Part shown: piece by piece, positions 40,483-49,414 of the stretch
Layout: every line of letters starts with the position of its first letter
Position numbering within the stretch: the first letter of the stretch is position 1
Source: Atopomonas hussainii
Lineage (GTDB): Bacteria; Pseudomonadota; Gammaproteobacteria; Pseudomonadales; Pseudomonadaceae
Direction of reading: 5' to 3'
NCBI RefSeq assembly: GCF_900109735.1
Contig: NZ_FOAS01000013.1
Span: forward strand, 1-64,000
Length of the DNA: 64,000 bases
The notes under the pieces: model-generated
What the model saw: only the letters and a program-made list of their open reading frames with translations
Database searches by the model: none
Told to the model about the DNA's origin: nothing
Position numbers and translations under genes: made by a program

Positions 40483-43400
40483 ATGCCCCGCCGCCCACTG
40501 CTGTCGATCGCGTTTGTGTTGTGCTTATTGAGCACTGCCATTGCACACGCCACCAACCGCGCCATTGCCCTCACCGCGCAGGAGCAACACTGGCTGGAGC
40601 AAAACCCGGTCTGGCAAGTGGCCAGCGACCCGGACTGGCCACCGTTCGAATACCTCGACCAGCAAAACCTGCATCAAGGCCTTGCCGCCGATTACTTGCG
40701 CTTTGCCGCTAACAGCCTTGGCGTCAGCTTGGCCATTCAGCCCACCCCGGATTGGAGCACCGCCCTAGAGCGAGCCCGCCAAGGCCAGTTGCACATTCTG
40801 GCCGCCATCGTGCCCAGCGCGGAACGCGAGCAATACCTGACCTTTACCCAGCCCTATCTGGATTACCCGGTGGTGATTCTGAGCCGCGCCAACGGCCCAC
40901 AACCAACCGACATTCAGGCGCTTAAACCGCTCAAAGTCGGCGTCATCCGCAATTACCGCACCCACGAGCAGCTGCGCGTTAACCACCCAGAGCTGCACTT
41001 AGTGGCCTTCGACAACGCCAGCATGCTGCTCACCGCCCTCGCGTTGGGCCAAGTGGATGCCGCCGTCAATGACCTCGCCTCCAGCAGCTGGACGCTGCAA
41101 CGCCTCGGCCTACACAACATTCAACGCAGCGGCGAACTGAAACTGCGCTACGCCCTGAGCATGGCCACGCCCAAAGGCAGCCCGCTACCAAGCATTCTCA
41201 ACAAGCTGTTCAACCACATGACAGAAGAACAGCACCGCACCCTGCAAGCCCCGTGGCTCGGCGCACAGCTACAGGCAGATAGCCGCTGGCAACAGCGTGC
41301 ACTGTGGATTGCCCTAAGCTCTTTCGCCCTGCTGGCGTTAACCCTCTATCTATTACGCATCAACCGGCGCCTGCGCCGCGAAGTGCAACAACGCCGCGCC
41401 ATGGCCCAGGTCATCAGCGGCAACATGCAGCAATACCAAGCCTTGGTCGAAGGCCTCTGCGCCGTATCGTGGGAGATGGAGCTACCGGCATGGAACTTCC
41501 GCTATGTCTCGCCGCAGGCCGAACAGTTACTCGGTTTCAGCAGCCAAGACTGGCTTAGCCCCGGCTTCTGGCGCAGCCGTCTGCACCCCGACGACGCCGA
41601 GCGCGTCGAGCAAGAAGTGCAGCAGCGGACCTCCGCCGGGCTCGACCACACACTGCAATACCGCCTGTTAGACCATCACCAACAGCCGGTATGGGTGCAC
41701 GAAATCACCACTGTGATCCGCAGCGAACACGACAATCTGCGCCGTGGCCTGCTGATTAACATCAGCGCCAGCCGCAGTGCTGATCTCGCCCGCCAAGCTT
41801 CACAAGCGCGCTTTGCCGCCATCTTCCAAAACTGCCCGGACATGCTGGCGGTTTGTCGCCGTCGCGACGGCCACATCCTGATGGTCAACCCCGCACTAGA
41901 GCAGCGCTTCGGCTGGAGCGAGCGCGAGATCATCGAAAAAACGCCCGGTCAGCTCAACCTATGGGCCAACCCCACCACCGGCACCGAACTGTTCCGCCAG
42001 CTAAAAGAACACGGCCATTTGCAGAACTTCGAAACCCGCATGCTGCAACGTGACGGCACGCCGCTCGAAGTGCTGATCTCCATCAGCCCGCTAGAGCTGC
42101 CCGGCAACGAGCAACAAATCGCCGTGGTGATTCGCGATATCAGCGAACTGCGCCGCACCGAGCGCGACATGCGCCTCTCCCAAGAAATGTTCGCCAAGGC
42201 CTTCCACAGCAGCCCCGACGGCCTGTTGCTTACCCGCCTCAAAGACGGGCAAATCTTGCAGGCCAACGAAGGCTTTGAGCGGATTACCGGGGTGAGTCGC
42301 GAACACGCCAAAGGCAGCAATACTTTTGTCTTGCGCCTGTGGGCCAACCCACGCGACCGGGAGAAAATGCTCGAACTGCTCCAGCAAGATGGCGAAGTGA
42401 CCGACTTTGAAGCGCCCATCCAACACATCGACGGCAGCCAACGCACCTGCCAAATGTCGGCCCGCCCCATCAGCATTGCCGGGCAACCCTGCATGCTCAC
42501 CATTGCTCGCGATATCAGCGCGCAACGCTTGTTAGAGCAAGAACTACGTCAAGCCGCCACCGTGTTTGCCAGCACCGCCGAAGGGGTAATGATCACCGAT
42601 GCCGAGCAGCGCATCACTCAAGTCAACCACGCCTTTACCCGCATCACCGGCTACAGCGCCGCGCAAGCCCTAGGTCAAACGCCGCAACTGCTGGCCTCTG
42701 GCAAGCACGACGCCAGCTTTTACCAGCACATGTGGCAAGCCATCCGCGATGAAGGCCACTGGCAAGGCGAGCTATGGAATCGCCGCCAAAGCGGCGAAAT
42801 CTACCCGCAGTGGCTCAACATCAGCGCGGTCTACGATCAGCAACAACAACTCAGCCATTACGTGGCCGTGTTCAGCGACATCACCGAGCTCAAACAAGCC
42901 GAGCAGCGCCTAGCCTTTCTCGCCCAGCACGACCCCCTCACCCAGCTGCCCAATCGCCTGCTACTCGAGCAGCGCATGCACGAAGCCATCGCCCTCAACC
43001 AACAAGGGCAACCCGGCGGCGCCGTGCTATTTCTTGATCTCGACCGCTTCAAACACATCAACGACAGCCTCGGCCACCCCGTGGGCGACCGCTTGCTGTG
43101 CGCCGTGGCCGAACGCCTGCAACAACAACTCGAACCCGACGACATGCTCGCTCGCTTAGGCGGCGACGAATTTATTCTGCTGCTACCGCGCCGACGCAGC
43201 GCGCAAGATGCCGAACGCATTGGCATGAAGCTACTCAACAGCTTCAACCACCCCATGCAAGTAGACGAGCACGAGTTCTTCCTTCAAGCCAGCATTGGCA
43301 TCAGCCTTTACCCGCACGACAGCAGCGACTGCGCTGAGCTGATCAGCCATGCCGATGCCGCCATGTACCGCGCCAAACGCCAAGGGCGCAACCGCCTAGC

Positions 43401-44238
43401 CTTCTACAGCAAAGACCTCACCGAGCGCGCCACCCGCCGCGTGCAGCTTGAACGCCAACTGCACCACGCGCTCCAAGAACAAGCCTTCGAGCTGTACTAC
43501 CAAGCCAAAATACGCCTGCACGATGGCAGCCTGTGTGGCGCCGAAGCGCTGATCCGCTGGCACCACCCCGAGCGCGGCTTAGTGATGCCCGGCGACTTTA
43601 TTCCGCTGGCCGAAGAGAACGGCCTGATCCTACCCATCAGCGATTGGGTACTCGAAAACGCCTGCCAGCAGCTCGCCCTCTGGCACCAACAATTCGGCCA
43701 CTTTGGCCCGCTGGCCATCAACCTTGCCGGCGCCCAGCTGGAACAACAGCACCTGCTCGCCCAGATCAGCAACCTGCTCGACAGCTACGCCCTGCCGGCT
43801 AATCAGCTGGAGCTGGAAATCTCCGAAGGCTTCATCATGCGTCAGCCCGAAGAACACCTGCGCCTGCTGCAACAACTGAAACAACTCGGCGTGCGCCTCG
43901 CCTTGGATGACTTCGGCACCGGGCACTCTTCACTCACCTACCTCAAACAGCTGCCGCTAGACACGCTAAAAATCGACCGCGCCTTTCTCAGCAACCTACC
44001 CAACGACAGCCATGACGTGGCCATTACCCGCGCCATTCTGGCGTTGGGCCACAACCTCGGCCTCGACGTCGTTGCCGAAGGGGTCGAAACCCAACAACAA
44101 GAAGACTTCCTACGCCAAGAAGGCTGCCAACTGAGCCAAGGCTATCTCATCAGCCGCCCCATCCCCGCCCAGCAATTTGCCGAACAGTTCCTGCGCCAAA
44201 ACAGCACCCTTGGCACTGGCGCCAAGCCATCCGTATAA
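40483..44238 (+). CDS. rmcA: SBP-PAS-GGDEF-EAL c-di-GMP regulator (RmcA-like)
   Basis: 1251 residues. After a signal peptide comes a periplasmic substrate-binding (SBP_bac_3) domain (about 30-262), a membrane helix (about 271-293) and four PAS-type domains (about 320-810). GGDEF (LGGDEF, near residue 891) and EAL (GAEALIRW, near 1019, and DDFGTGHSS) domains follow. Both catalytic motifs look intact, so synthesis and breakdown of c-di-GMP are possible. P. aeruginosa RmcA has the same layout and place next to rpoD and, as known, responds to redox and amino-acid signals. AAGGAG precedes the ATG. The gene's end contains the promoter of the next tRNA. Confidence 0.88.
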   Translation: MPRRPLLSIAFVLCLLSTAIAHATNRAIALTAQEQHWLEQNPVWQVASDPDWPPFEYLDQQNLHQGLAADYLRFAANSLGVSLAIQPTPDWSTALERARQGQLHILAAIVPSAEREQYLTFTQPYLDYPVVILSRANGPQPTDIQALKPLKVGVIRNYRTHEQLRVNHPELHLVAFDNASMLLTALALGQVDAAVNDLASSSWTLQRLGLHNIQRSGELKLRYALSMATPKGSPLPSILNKLFNHMTEEQHRTLQAPWLGAQLQADSRWQQRALWIALSSFALLALTLYLLRINRRLRREVQQRRAMAQVISGNMQQYQALVEGLCAVSWEMELPAWNFRYVSPQAEQLLGFSSQDWLSPGFWRSRLHPDDAERVEQEVQQRTSAGLDHTLQYRLLDHHQQPVWVHEITTVIRSEHDNLRRGLLINISASRSADLARQASQARFAAIFQNCPDMLAVCRRRDGHILMVNPALEQRFGWSEREIIEKTPGQLNLWANPTTGTELFRQLKEHGHLQNFETRMLQRDGTPLEVLISISPLELPGNEQQIAVVIRDISELRRTERDMRLSQEMFAKAFHSSPDGLLLTRLKDGQILQANEGFERITGVSREHAKGSNTFVLRLWANPRDREKMLELLQQDGEVTDFEAPIQHIDGSQRTCQMSARPISIAGQPCMLTIARDISAQRLLEQELRQAATVFASTAEGVMITDAEQRITQVNHAFTRITGYSAAQALGQTPQLLASGKHDASFYQHMWQAIRDEGHWQGELWNRRQSGEIYPQWLNISAVYDQQQQLSHYVAVFSDITELKQAEQRLAFLAQHDPLTQLPNRLLLEQRMHEAIALNQQGQPGGAVLFLDLDRFKHINDSLGHPVGDRLLCAVAERLQQQLEPDDMLARLGGDEFILLLPRRRSAQDAERIGMKLLNSFNHPMQVDEHEFFLQASIGISLYPHDSSDCAELISHADAAMYRAKRQGRNRLAFYSKDLTERATRRVQLERQLHHALQEQAFELYYQAKIRLHDGSLCGAEALIRWHHPERGLVMPGDFIPLAEENGLILPISDWVLENACQQLALWHQQFGHFGPLAINLAGAQLEQQHLLAQISNLLDSYALPANQLELEISEGFIMRQPEEHLRLLQQLKQLGVRLALDDFGTGHSSLTYLKQLPLDTLKIDRAFLSNLPNDSHDVAITRAILALGHNLGLDVVAEGVETQQQEDFLRQEGCQLSQGYLISRPIPAQQFAEQFLRQNSTLGTGAKPSV

Positions 44239-44239
44239 T
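44210..44239 (+). promoter_or_regulatory. tRNA promoter inside the end of rmcA
   Basis: TTGGCA at 44210-44215, an 18-base spacer and a consensus TATAAT at 44234-44239, followed by a GC-rich CCCGG discriminator. The -10 overlaps the rmcA stop codon. It is 16 bases before the mature tRNA. Confidence 0.7.
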
Positions 44240-44254
44240 CCCGGCTCCTTCTGG

Positions 44255-44331
44255 GGGCCTATAGCTCAGTTGGTTAGAGCAGAGGACTCATAATCCTTTG
44301 GTCCACGGTTCGAGTCCGTGTGGGCCCACCA
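44255..44331 (+). tRNA. tRNA with CAU anticodon, probably tRNA-Ile2
   Basis: Complete cloverleaf of 77 bases with encoded CCA: acceptor GGGCCTA/TGGGCCC (one G-T pair), D-arm GCTC/GAGC, anticodon stem AGGA/TCCT around CTCATAA, T-arm CACGG/CCGTG. The anticodon is CAT at 44289-44291. The GACTCATAATC anticodon arm and TTGGTC variable region resemble the AUA-reading tRNA-Ile2, whose C34 becomes lysidine, more than elongator tRNA-Met. A TilS-target check would settle it. Accessory genes begin directly downstream, so it may mark an integration hot spot. Confidence 0.9.
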
Positions 44332-44336
44332 CCTTT

Positions 44337-44359
44337 AAAGCCGCGCATTGCGCGGCTTT
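44337..44359 (+). terminator. Hairpin terminator after the tRNA
   Basis: 10-bp perfect stem AAAGCCGCGC with a 3-base loop, ending in TTT. It starts 5 bases after the tRNA CCA. Confidence 0.75.
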
Positions 44360-44487
44360 GTGCTTTCTGGCGCAGTACTTAGGCAACTTAAGGCCTCCGT
44401 ATAACTCCAGAAAAGGTGAACTTAGCCACAGCAGCAATACCGCGTGGCGGTCAGAATGCAGGCCTTCTCGGCACAAGGATGTTAGCC

Positions 44488-45015
44488 ATGGGCAAGCCCG
44501 CCTCACGTCTTAGCGATTTAAATGCATGCCCCATCCCTGGGCACGGCACTAATCCCACCACCACCGGCTCGCCGGATGTTTTGATCAACAACCTGCCAAC
44601 ACTGCGGGTCGGCGACAGCAGTGCCTGTGGTGATACGGTTGCGCAGGGGATCAGCAACATCTTGGTTAACGGCAAACCCATTGCCTTTCTCGGCAGCGCT
44701 ACCGCGCATGGCGGCATGATAGTTACCGGCTCTGGTAATGTGCTGGTTGGCACTCAAGTGGGCAGCGCGCCCTTTGTAGCGCCGGAGTTTATTCCCCAAC
44801 ACAGCGAGCAATATCAGCTGATTGACAGCAACAGCGGCGAGCCCATTGCTGATGCGCTCTACTGTGTGGAGTGCGCCGACGGCCAGCGTTTTGTGGGCTA
44901 CACCAACGCGCACGGCAATACCGAGCGAGTCTTTACCCAAGACGCCCAATCCGTGGTCGTGCGTTGGGGGCGAGATGCAGCAAACTACCTCAAGCAACGA
45001 GGCATCAGCTTCTAA
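44488..45015 (+). CDS. PAAR-domain spike protein with transthyretin-like tail
   Basis: 175 residues. The N-terminal PAAR domain (1-95) has CPIPGHGT, SPDVLINNLPTLRVGD and HGGMIVTGSGNVLVG, which form the cone that tips the VgrG needle of a type VI secretion system. The C-terminal part (about 105-165) reads like a transthyretin/carboxypeptidase-regulatory beta-sandwich (LIDSNSGEPIADALY then GYTNAHGNT), a known tail on PAAR proteins for docking cargo. The ATG at 44488 has AAGGA 8 bases before it; upstream ATGs lack one. No VgrG or secretion apparatus gene lies in the window, so this is an orphan cassette. Confidence 0.85.
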   Translation: MGKPASRLSDLNACPIPGHGTNPTTTGSPDVLINNLPTLRVGDSSACGDTVAQGISNILVNGKPIAFLGSATAHGGMIVTGSGNVLVGTQVGSAPFVAPEFIPQHSEQYQLIDSNSGEPIADALYCVECADGQRFVGYTNAHGNTERVFTQDAQSVVVRWGRDAANYLKQRGISF

Positions 45016-45026
45016 GGACAGACGCG

Positions 45027-46058
45027 ATGACAGCCGTTCACCAAGGCAAAACCAGCGCCCAACATCCCATCCAGCAAATCCCAGTATCGCTACAGCGCGA
45101 CTACATCACCATCGTTGGCGCATCGCACATGACACTGCTGGAAAGGCTGCGCGGGCAGAAAGGCAACAAAATGCGCTTTATCAATCAAGGCATCCGACAA
45201 GTGCGCCTCTACCCACCAGCCACCGCCAACCACGCCACCCAGCGCATCTTTCTGATTTTTACCGAAGACTATGAGCGCCCACTGCTCGATGCTGTGAAAG
45301 ACGTGGTCGAAAACCGCTACGGCGCCAAATACCGCGAGCTGGATTCCATTGCCCACCTACTGGACTTTATCAACCTGCGAATCAGCAAGAAGCGCGAGAT
45401 CAAGCAGCTCGACCTATTTGCTCACGGTCTGGTGGGCACCATCGAGTTTGGCTATGAGCTCGACAAGGCCGACAGCTATCGCCTGCGTAACGCACAAGCG
45501 CAAATGCTCAAGCCAGAAGCGTTCGATCTAAGCGGCAAGATCTACTCTTACGCTTGCCGCACAGGCTTGGGCATCCATGCCGATGTGCACGTTAATGAAG
45601 ATGAAGACCCGCTGTACGAAAAAAGCCTGGCACAGTTAATCGCCAACACCGCACAGACCACCGTGTGGGCATTTCCACGGCGCAGCAATTACGACCAAAC
45701 CTACGGCAACGCCAGCGACCGCGCCGGACTGCAAGGTGCGCAACAAAGAGTGCAGGCCGATGATCGCGCGATGGATCACTATGAACGCCAGCTCAGTCGC
45801 TATAGGCAACGCTTGGCTGCCCATCGAAAAGCCAGCAAAGACCCAAACGCCCAGCTGCCGAATGAAACTGCCCCCAAGCCGCCAATCAAGACAGCCAGCG
45901 CTGAAGATGTGACGTTAGACCGTCATGCGAAAAGCCGCGATAACTATGATCGCTCTATCGGCTACCCACTCGATGCAGAAGGCGCTGTGCACCCAGTACG
46001 CGCCGGCGACTCGCCGACCGGCGTGCCCGCATCCCTGCGGGAATACAAACCGCGATGA
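45027..46058 (+). CDS. Putative T6SS cargo effector with caspase/CHAT-like motifs
   Basis: 343 residues, not assigned to a named family. The core (about 70-185) alternates strands and helices. A hydrophobic strand ends in LDLFAHG (His133-Gly) and a second in IYSYACRTG (Cys177), the order and local motifs of clan CD cysteine peptidases and CHAT domains. The C-terminus (250-343) is charged and Pro-rich. It starts 12 bases after the PAAR gene with AAGGAC before the ATG and overlaps the next gene by ATGA. Position right after a PAAR gene is the main reason to call it an effector. A lipase-like or non-enzymatic role is possible. Confidence 0.5.
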   Translation: MTAVHQGKTSAQHPIQQIPVSLQRDYITIVGASHMTLLERLRGQKGNKMRFINQGIRQVRLYPPATANHATQRIFLIFTEDYERPLLDAVKDVVENRYGAKYRELDSIAHLLDFINLRISKKREIKQLDLFAHGLVGTIEFGYELDKADSYRLRNAQAQMLKPEAFDLSGKIYSYACRTGLGIHADVHVNEDEDPLYEKSLAQLIANTAQTTVWAFPRRSNYDQTYGNASDRAGLQGAQQRVQADDRAMDHYERQLSRYRQRLAAHRKASKDPNAQLPNETAPKPPIKTASAEDVTLDRHAKSRDNYDRSIGYPLDAEGAVHPVRAGDSPTGVPASLREYKPR

Positions 46059-46648
46059 CTCACTACCCAAAAGCCCTGCTAGGCAGCATTGCCCTAGCCG
46101 CAAGCCTCATGACGGGGCTTTACTTAAATGCACAGGAAGGCGAAATGGCCAAAAAAATCATGATGTATTACGGCGGCTTCGAGGTGGAGGAGATGTTCGA
46201 CGCCAGCCAATGGTTTACCCAAGGCATGTACCAACCGCGCAACATTGAGGCCGATGGCAGTGCCAGCAACGTCACCATGCTGCGCCGCCAACTTAAGCCC
46301 TTTACCGCCGAGCATTTGGCCGAACTCCCGTACATAGGCAGCAGCGAGCTTCGCAAAGAATTCCCAGAGCTAGACCGGACAACCCTGCTCGACACGCCTC
46401 CCGAACTCAGCCACCGCATCCGCTACACCTACAGCGCGTTTGCCGAGCCGAATAAGCCCGAAGACTATTACTACCTGTACCTTGAACTGGAAGGCCGCAA
46501 GTTCGCCGTGCTTTTCTCCCGCGATGCGCTTACCGGTGGCAACCTCACCGGCAAAAATGCCTCTGAAGTCCGTGGCGATTACGCCGCGCAAGCCGCGCAC
46601 CGCCAAGCCTTTAGCGAAATTGCCGAGCACGAGCGCAAGGCGCGTTAA
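46055..46648 (+). CDS. Exported protein of unknown function, candidate immunity protein
   Basis: 197 residues with a hydrophobic N-terminal segment (about 7-26) that could be a signal peptide or anchor. The rest is soluble, acidic and tyrosine-rich (DYYYLYLELEGRKFAVLFSRD). No family recognised. Its start overlaps the stop of the putative effector (ATGA), the usual link between toxin and immunity genes, and a periplasmic immunity protein would suit a toxin delivered there. This role is inferred only from place and topology. Confidence 0.55.
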   Translation: MTHYPKALLGSIALAASLMTGLYLNAQEGEMAKKIMMYYGGFEVEEMFDASQWFTQGMYQPRNIEADGSASNVTMLRRQLKPFTAEHLAELPYIGSSELRKEFPELDRTTLLDTPPELSHRIRYTYSAFAEPNKPEDYYYLYLELEGRKFAVLFSRDALTGGNLTGKNASEVRGDYAAQAAHRQAFSEIAEHERKAR

Positions 46649-46666
46649 GCGCAGGCGGCCTAACCC

Positions 46667-47296
46667 ATGACTAAACGCCGACTCGCCCTGCTCATTGCCG
46701 GCCTACTGCCAGTGCTCGCGCTGGCGAGCTATGCGGCGGTCACACGCATCAACCTCAACCCACACCATGCCGTCGGCGAACAGCTCGACGCCTTAAACGG
46801 CGTAGCGATTTACTACAACGGCGGGGTCAACACCGTGCAGGGCCGCCACCTGAGTAAAGACGGCTACAACCTAGGCCTGCGCTACCAGTGCGTAGAGTTC
46901 GTAAAGCGCTACTACTTCGAGCGCTACAACCACCGCATGCCCGACACCTACGGCCACGCCAAAGACTTCTTCGACCCGCGCCTTAACGAGGGCGAGCTAA
47001 ATACCCTGCGAGCCATGCTGCAGTTTCACAACGGCGGCAGCACAGCACCGCAAGCGGATGACCTACTGGTATTTGGCCCATCGCTGCTGAACCGCTATGG
47101 CCACGTCGCGGTGATCGCCAGTGTGGGCGCCGCAAGCCTAGAGATTGCCCAGCAAAACCCCGGCCCCTTCGGCAACGCCCGCGAAAACTTAGCGCTTACC
47201 CAACAAGCCGGCCGCTGGACGATTCAAGCGCCCGAAGTCTTAGGCTGGCTGCGCTTACCGCCCGCCGCAACAACCGCAGAGCCCAGCAACTTGTAG
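46667..47296 (+). CDS. CHAP-domain amidase with N-terminal membrane anchor
   Basis: 209 residues. A hydrophobic segment (about 5-25) is followed by a CHAP domain with catalytic Cys75 in RYQCVEFV, His146 in GHVAVI and a downstream QQNPG segment. CHAP enzymes cut peptidoglycan peptides or glutathionylspermidine. Its N-terminal export signal differs from spike-delivered T6SS amidases, so it may act on the cell's own wall or be a second partner of the cassette. It begins 18 bases after the previous gene, in the same operon. Confidence 0.75.
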   Translation: MTKRRLALLIAGLLPVLALASYAAVTRINLNPHHAVGEQLDALNGVAIYYNGGVNTVQGRHLSKDGYNLGLRYQCVEFVKRYYFERYNHRMPDTYGHAKDFFDPRLNEGELNTLRAMLQFHNGGSTAPQADDLLVFGPSLLNRYGHVAVIASVGAASLEIAQQNPGPFGNARENLALTQQAGRWTIQAPEVLGWLRLPPAATTAEPSNL

Positions 47297-47440
47297 CCAT
47301 AGCGCGTCGCCCTAGGCATGCCAAAAGGCACGGCAAAAGCGCCCAAAAGGCCCGTGCTAGAGCCAGATAACCGAGAAACCCTTCGCAAAACTGCGCAACT
47401 TTTCGCTACTATCCAAGCATCTCTGGATAGAGGCCAAGAA

Positions 47441-48211
47441 ATGGATTTCTCCCCCATCATCGCGCCGTTGTGGACTACCGTGAGCTGGCTGATCCCGCTG
47501 ATGCTGGTCATCGGCCTGCTGCAAACCCCGTGGGCCAAGGGTTATATCGGTGAGCTTGTGGTGCGGCTGATTGCCCGCATTAAGCTCGACCAACACACCT
47601 ACCGCCGCCTGCACAACGTCACCCTCAACACGCCAGACGGCACCACGCAGATCGACCACGTCTTTCTCTCGCCCTACGGCATCTTTGTGCTGGAAACCAA
47701 GAACATGCGCGGCTGGATCTTCGGCAGCGAGAAGCAAGCACAGTGGACGCAGAAGCTCTACCAGCGCAGCTTCAAATTCCAAAACCCGCTGCGACAGAAC
47801 TACAAACACCTCAAAGCCCTGGAAGCCACCCTTGGCGTAAACCCCGAGCACCTGCACTCGCTGATCAGCTTTGTTGGCGGCAGCACCTTTAAAACCGCCA
47901 TGCCCGCCAACGTGACCCAAGGCATTGGCTTTATTCGCTATATCCAGTCATTCCAGCAGCTGGTGTTTAGCGCCACAGAAGTGGACGCCCTGCTGCACAC
48001 CCTACAAACCGGCCGCCGCGCGCCGACCCTCGCCACCCACCGCGAGCATGTGCAAAACCTTAAGCGCCGGAGTGATCCGACAGCCGAACGGCTGTGCCCG
48101 AAATGCGGCAGCGCGCTGCTGATACGCACGGTTAAATCGGGGGCTAAGGCGGGGCAGCAGTTTTGGGGATGTTCGGGGTTCCCGAAGTGCAGAACGATGC
48201 AAAGTTTTTGA
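47441..48211 (+). CDS. NERD-domain protein with topoisomerase-type zinc ribbon
   Basis: 256 residues. An N-terminal membrane helix (about 8-25) leads to a NERD nuclease-related domain (about 35-155) with IDHVF (Asp72) and LETKN (Glu85, Lys87), the expected nuclease triad. A C-terminal C4 zinc ribbon (CPKCGS then CSGFPKC) of the topoisomerase I type probably binds nucleic acid. A longer frame starts at 47318, but the ATG at 47441 has GAGG upstream and begins the conserved part. Such proteins occur in variable regions; function unknown. It is the last GC-rich gene before the A+T-rich operon. Confidence 0.75.
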   Translation: MDFSPIIAPLWTTVSWLIPLMLVIGLLQTPWAKGYIGELVVRLIARIKLDQHTYRRLHNVTLNTPDGTTQIDHVFLSPYGIFVLETKNMRGWIFGSEKQAQWTQKLYQRSFKFQNPLRQNYKHLKALEATLGVNPEHLHSLISFVGGSTFKTAMPANVTQGIGFIRYIQSFQQLVFSATEVDALLHTLQTGRRAPTLATHREHVQNLKRRSDPTAERLCPKCGSALLIRTVKSGAKAGQQFWGCSGFPKCRTMQSF

Positions 48212-48397
48212 GAGATCGGGGCAGGACAAGATCGTGACGCATGCGCACACAAATAAATTCGCCCCTAGCTCTGCAAAGATCCGACCTATTCAGAGCTTAT
48301 AGGTACACGAGGCAAAAAACGTGACAGCCATGTTCCAGGATCTATTAGCTCTGATAACGAAAACACCCATCCACTCTAAAAATCAAAGGCTTATACA

Positions 48398-49414
48398 ATG
48401 ATAGATGTAAGCTCAGCACAGCTAACAAATATTGCCGTGCATCGCGTTGGAAATAAGACTCGAGAAGAAGGCATACGTCTTGCCGATAATGAGTCACAGA
48501 TCAGCGATTCACTACGGGACTCCCTCGCTCAGCATTACTTGCGCCCACTCGCGAAACAGGGAAATAACTATGAGTTCTTCCACGAGACCGACTTATCCCT
48601 AAACGTCACTTACAATCTCGCAAAAAGAATATTCGACGAAAAGAAAAGCTTCGTTAAGAACACCCAAGGAATTGCAAAGCATCTATATTCAACCTCAACC
48701 CATCCAAACATAGCCAGCGGTGAGCTAGTTTTTTTACTATTTACAGAAGTTCTCATTGGACAGGAGAGCCTGGACGCACTTGCAGTATTAAAAATAGAAA
48801 GCAAGGACGACTTTATTAACATCAAGGAATCATCCAACTCTTTTGAAATCATCGAACTATCAGGAATCTCATTAAGCCGAATACAAAAAGGCGCCTTAAT
48901 ACTCCAAAACTCAAAAGGAGTTTGCGTTATCGACAACTTAGGAAAAAAAACAAAGTACTGGACTGAGTCATTTTTAAAAGTTTCACCTAGCGCAACCTCA
49001 AAATCCTATGCCAAGATCAGCGGATCAATATTAAAAGGGGTAACCTCCAAGATCGAGGACGCCCAGGCAACAATTGACTTTTCCGAAAGAATAACAGAGA
49101 AAATAAACTCATCAGAAACCACAACAATTGAAGAAATAAAAAACATATCATCTCAATTCATCGATCACGACTCTCTGACCGAAATCATATCCGGCATAGC
49201 CACTAGCTCCGGGCACGAAATCTCCGAAAACTATGAATTTAAATCAAAAGATTTTTCAAAGATCGCCAACCCAAAAAATAGAAAGATAAAAATACACAGC
49301 GGCGTTGGGCTAATCGTTAGCAACCCTAGCTACACTATCTCCAAGCTACTTGTCATAGACAAAGGACATGGCTTTCAAACAATTATCGACATCAAAGAAA
49401 GGAAGGAACAGTAA
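48398..49414 (+). CDS. 37-kDa nucleoid-associated protein (NA37/YejK) family
   Basis: 338 residues, A+T-rich coding. The start NIAVHRVGNKTREEGI, the block HLYSTSTHPNIASGELVFLLF and the stretch LQNSKGVCVIDNLGKKTKYWTESFL fit the NA37 (NdpA/YejK) family, as does the beta-rich end. E. coli YejK is a DNA-associated protein of obscure function. It overlaps the next gene by one base. The 186 bases upstream are A+T-rich and hold the operon's promoter. Association with the nuclease-like gene suggests a DNA-sensing or DNA-guarding subunit, which is inference. Confidence 0.65.
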   Translation: MIDVSSAQLTNIAVHRVGNKTREEGIRLADNESQISDSLRDSLAQHYLRPLAKQGNNYEFFHETDLSLNVTYNLAKRIFDEKKSFVKNTQGIAKHLYSTSTHPNIASGELVFLLFTEVLIGQESLDALAVLKIESKDDFINIKESSNSFEIIELSGISLSRIQKGALILQNSKGVCVIDNLGKKTKYWTESFLKVSPSATSKSYAKISGSILKGVTSKIEDAQATIDFSERITEKINSSETTTIEEIKNISSQFIDHDSLTEIISGIATSSGHEISENYEFKSKDFSKIANPKNRKIKIHSGVGLIVSNPSYTISKLLVIDKGHGFQTIIDIKERKEQ

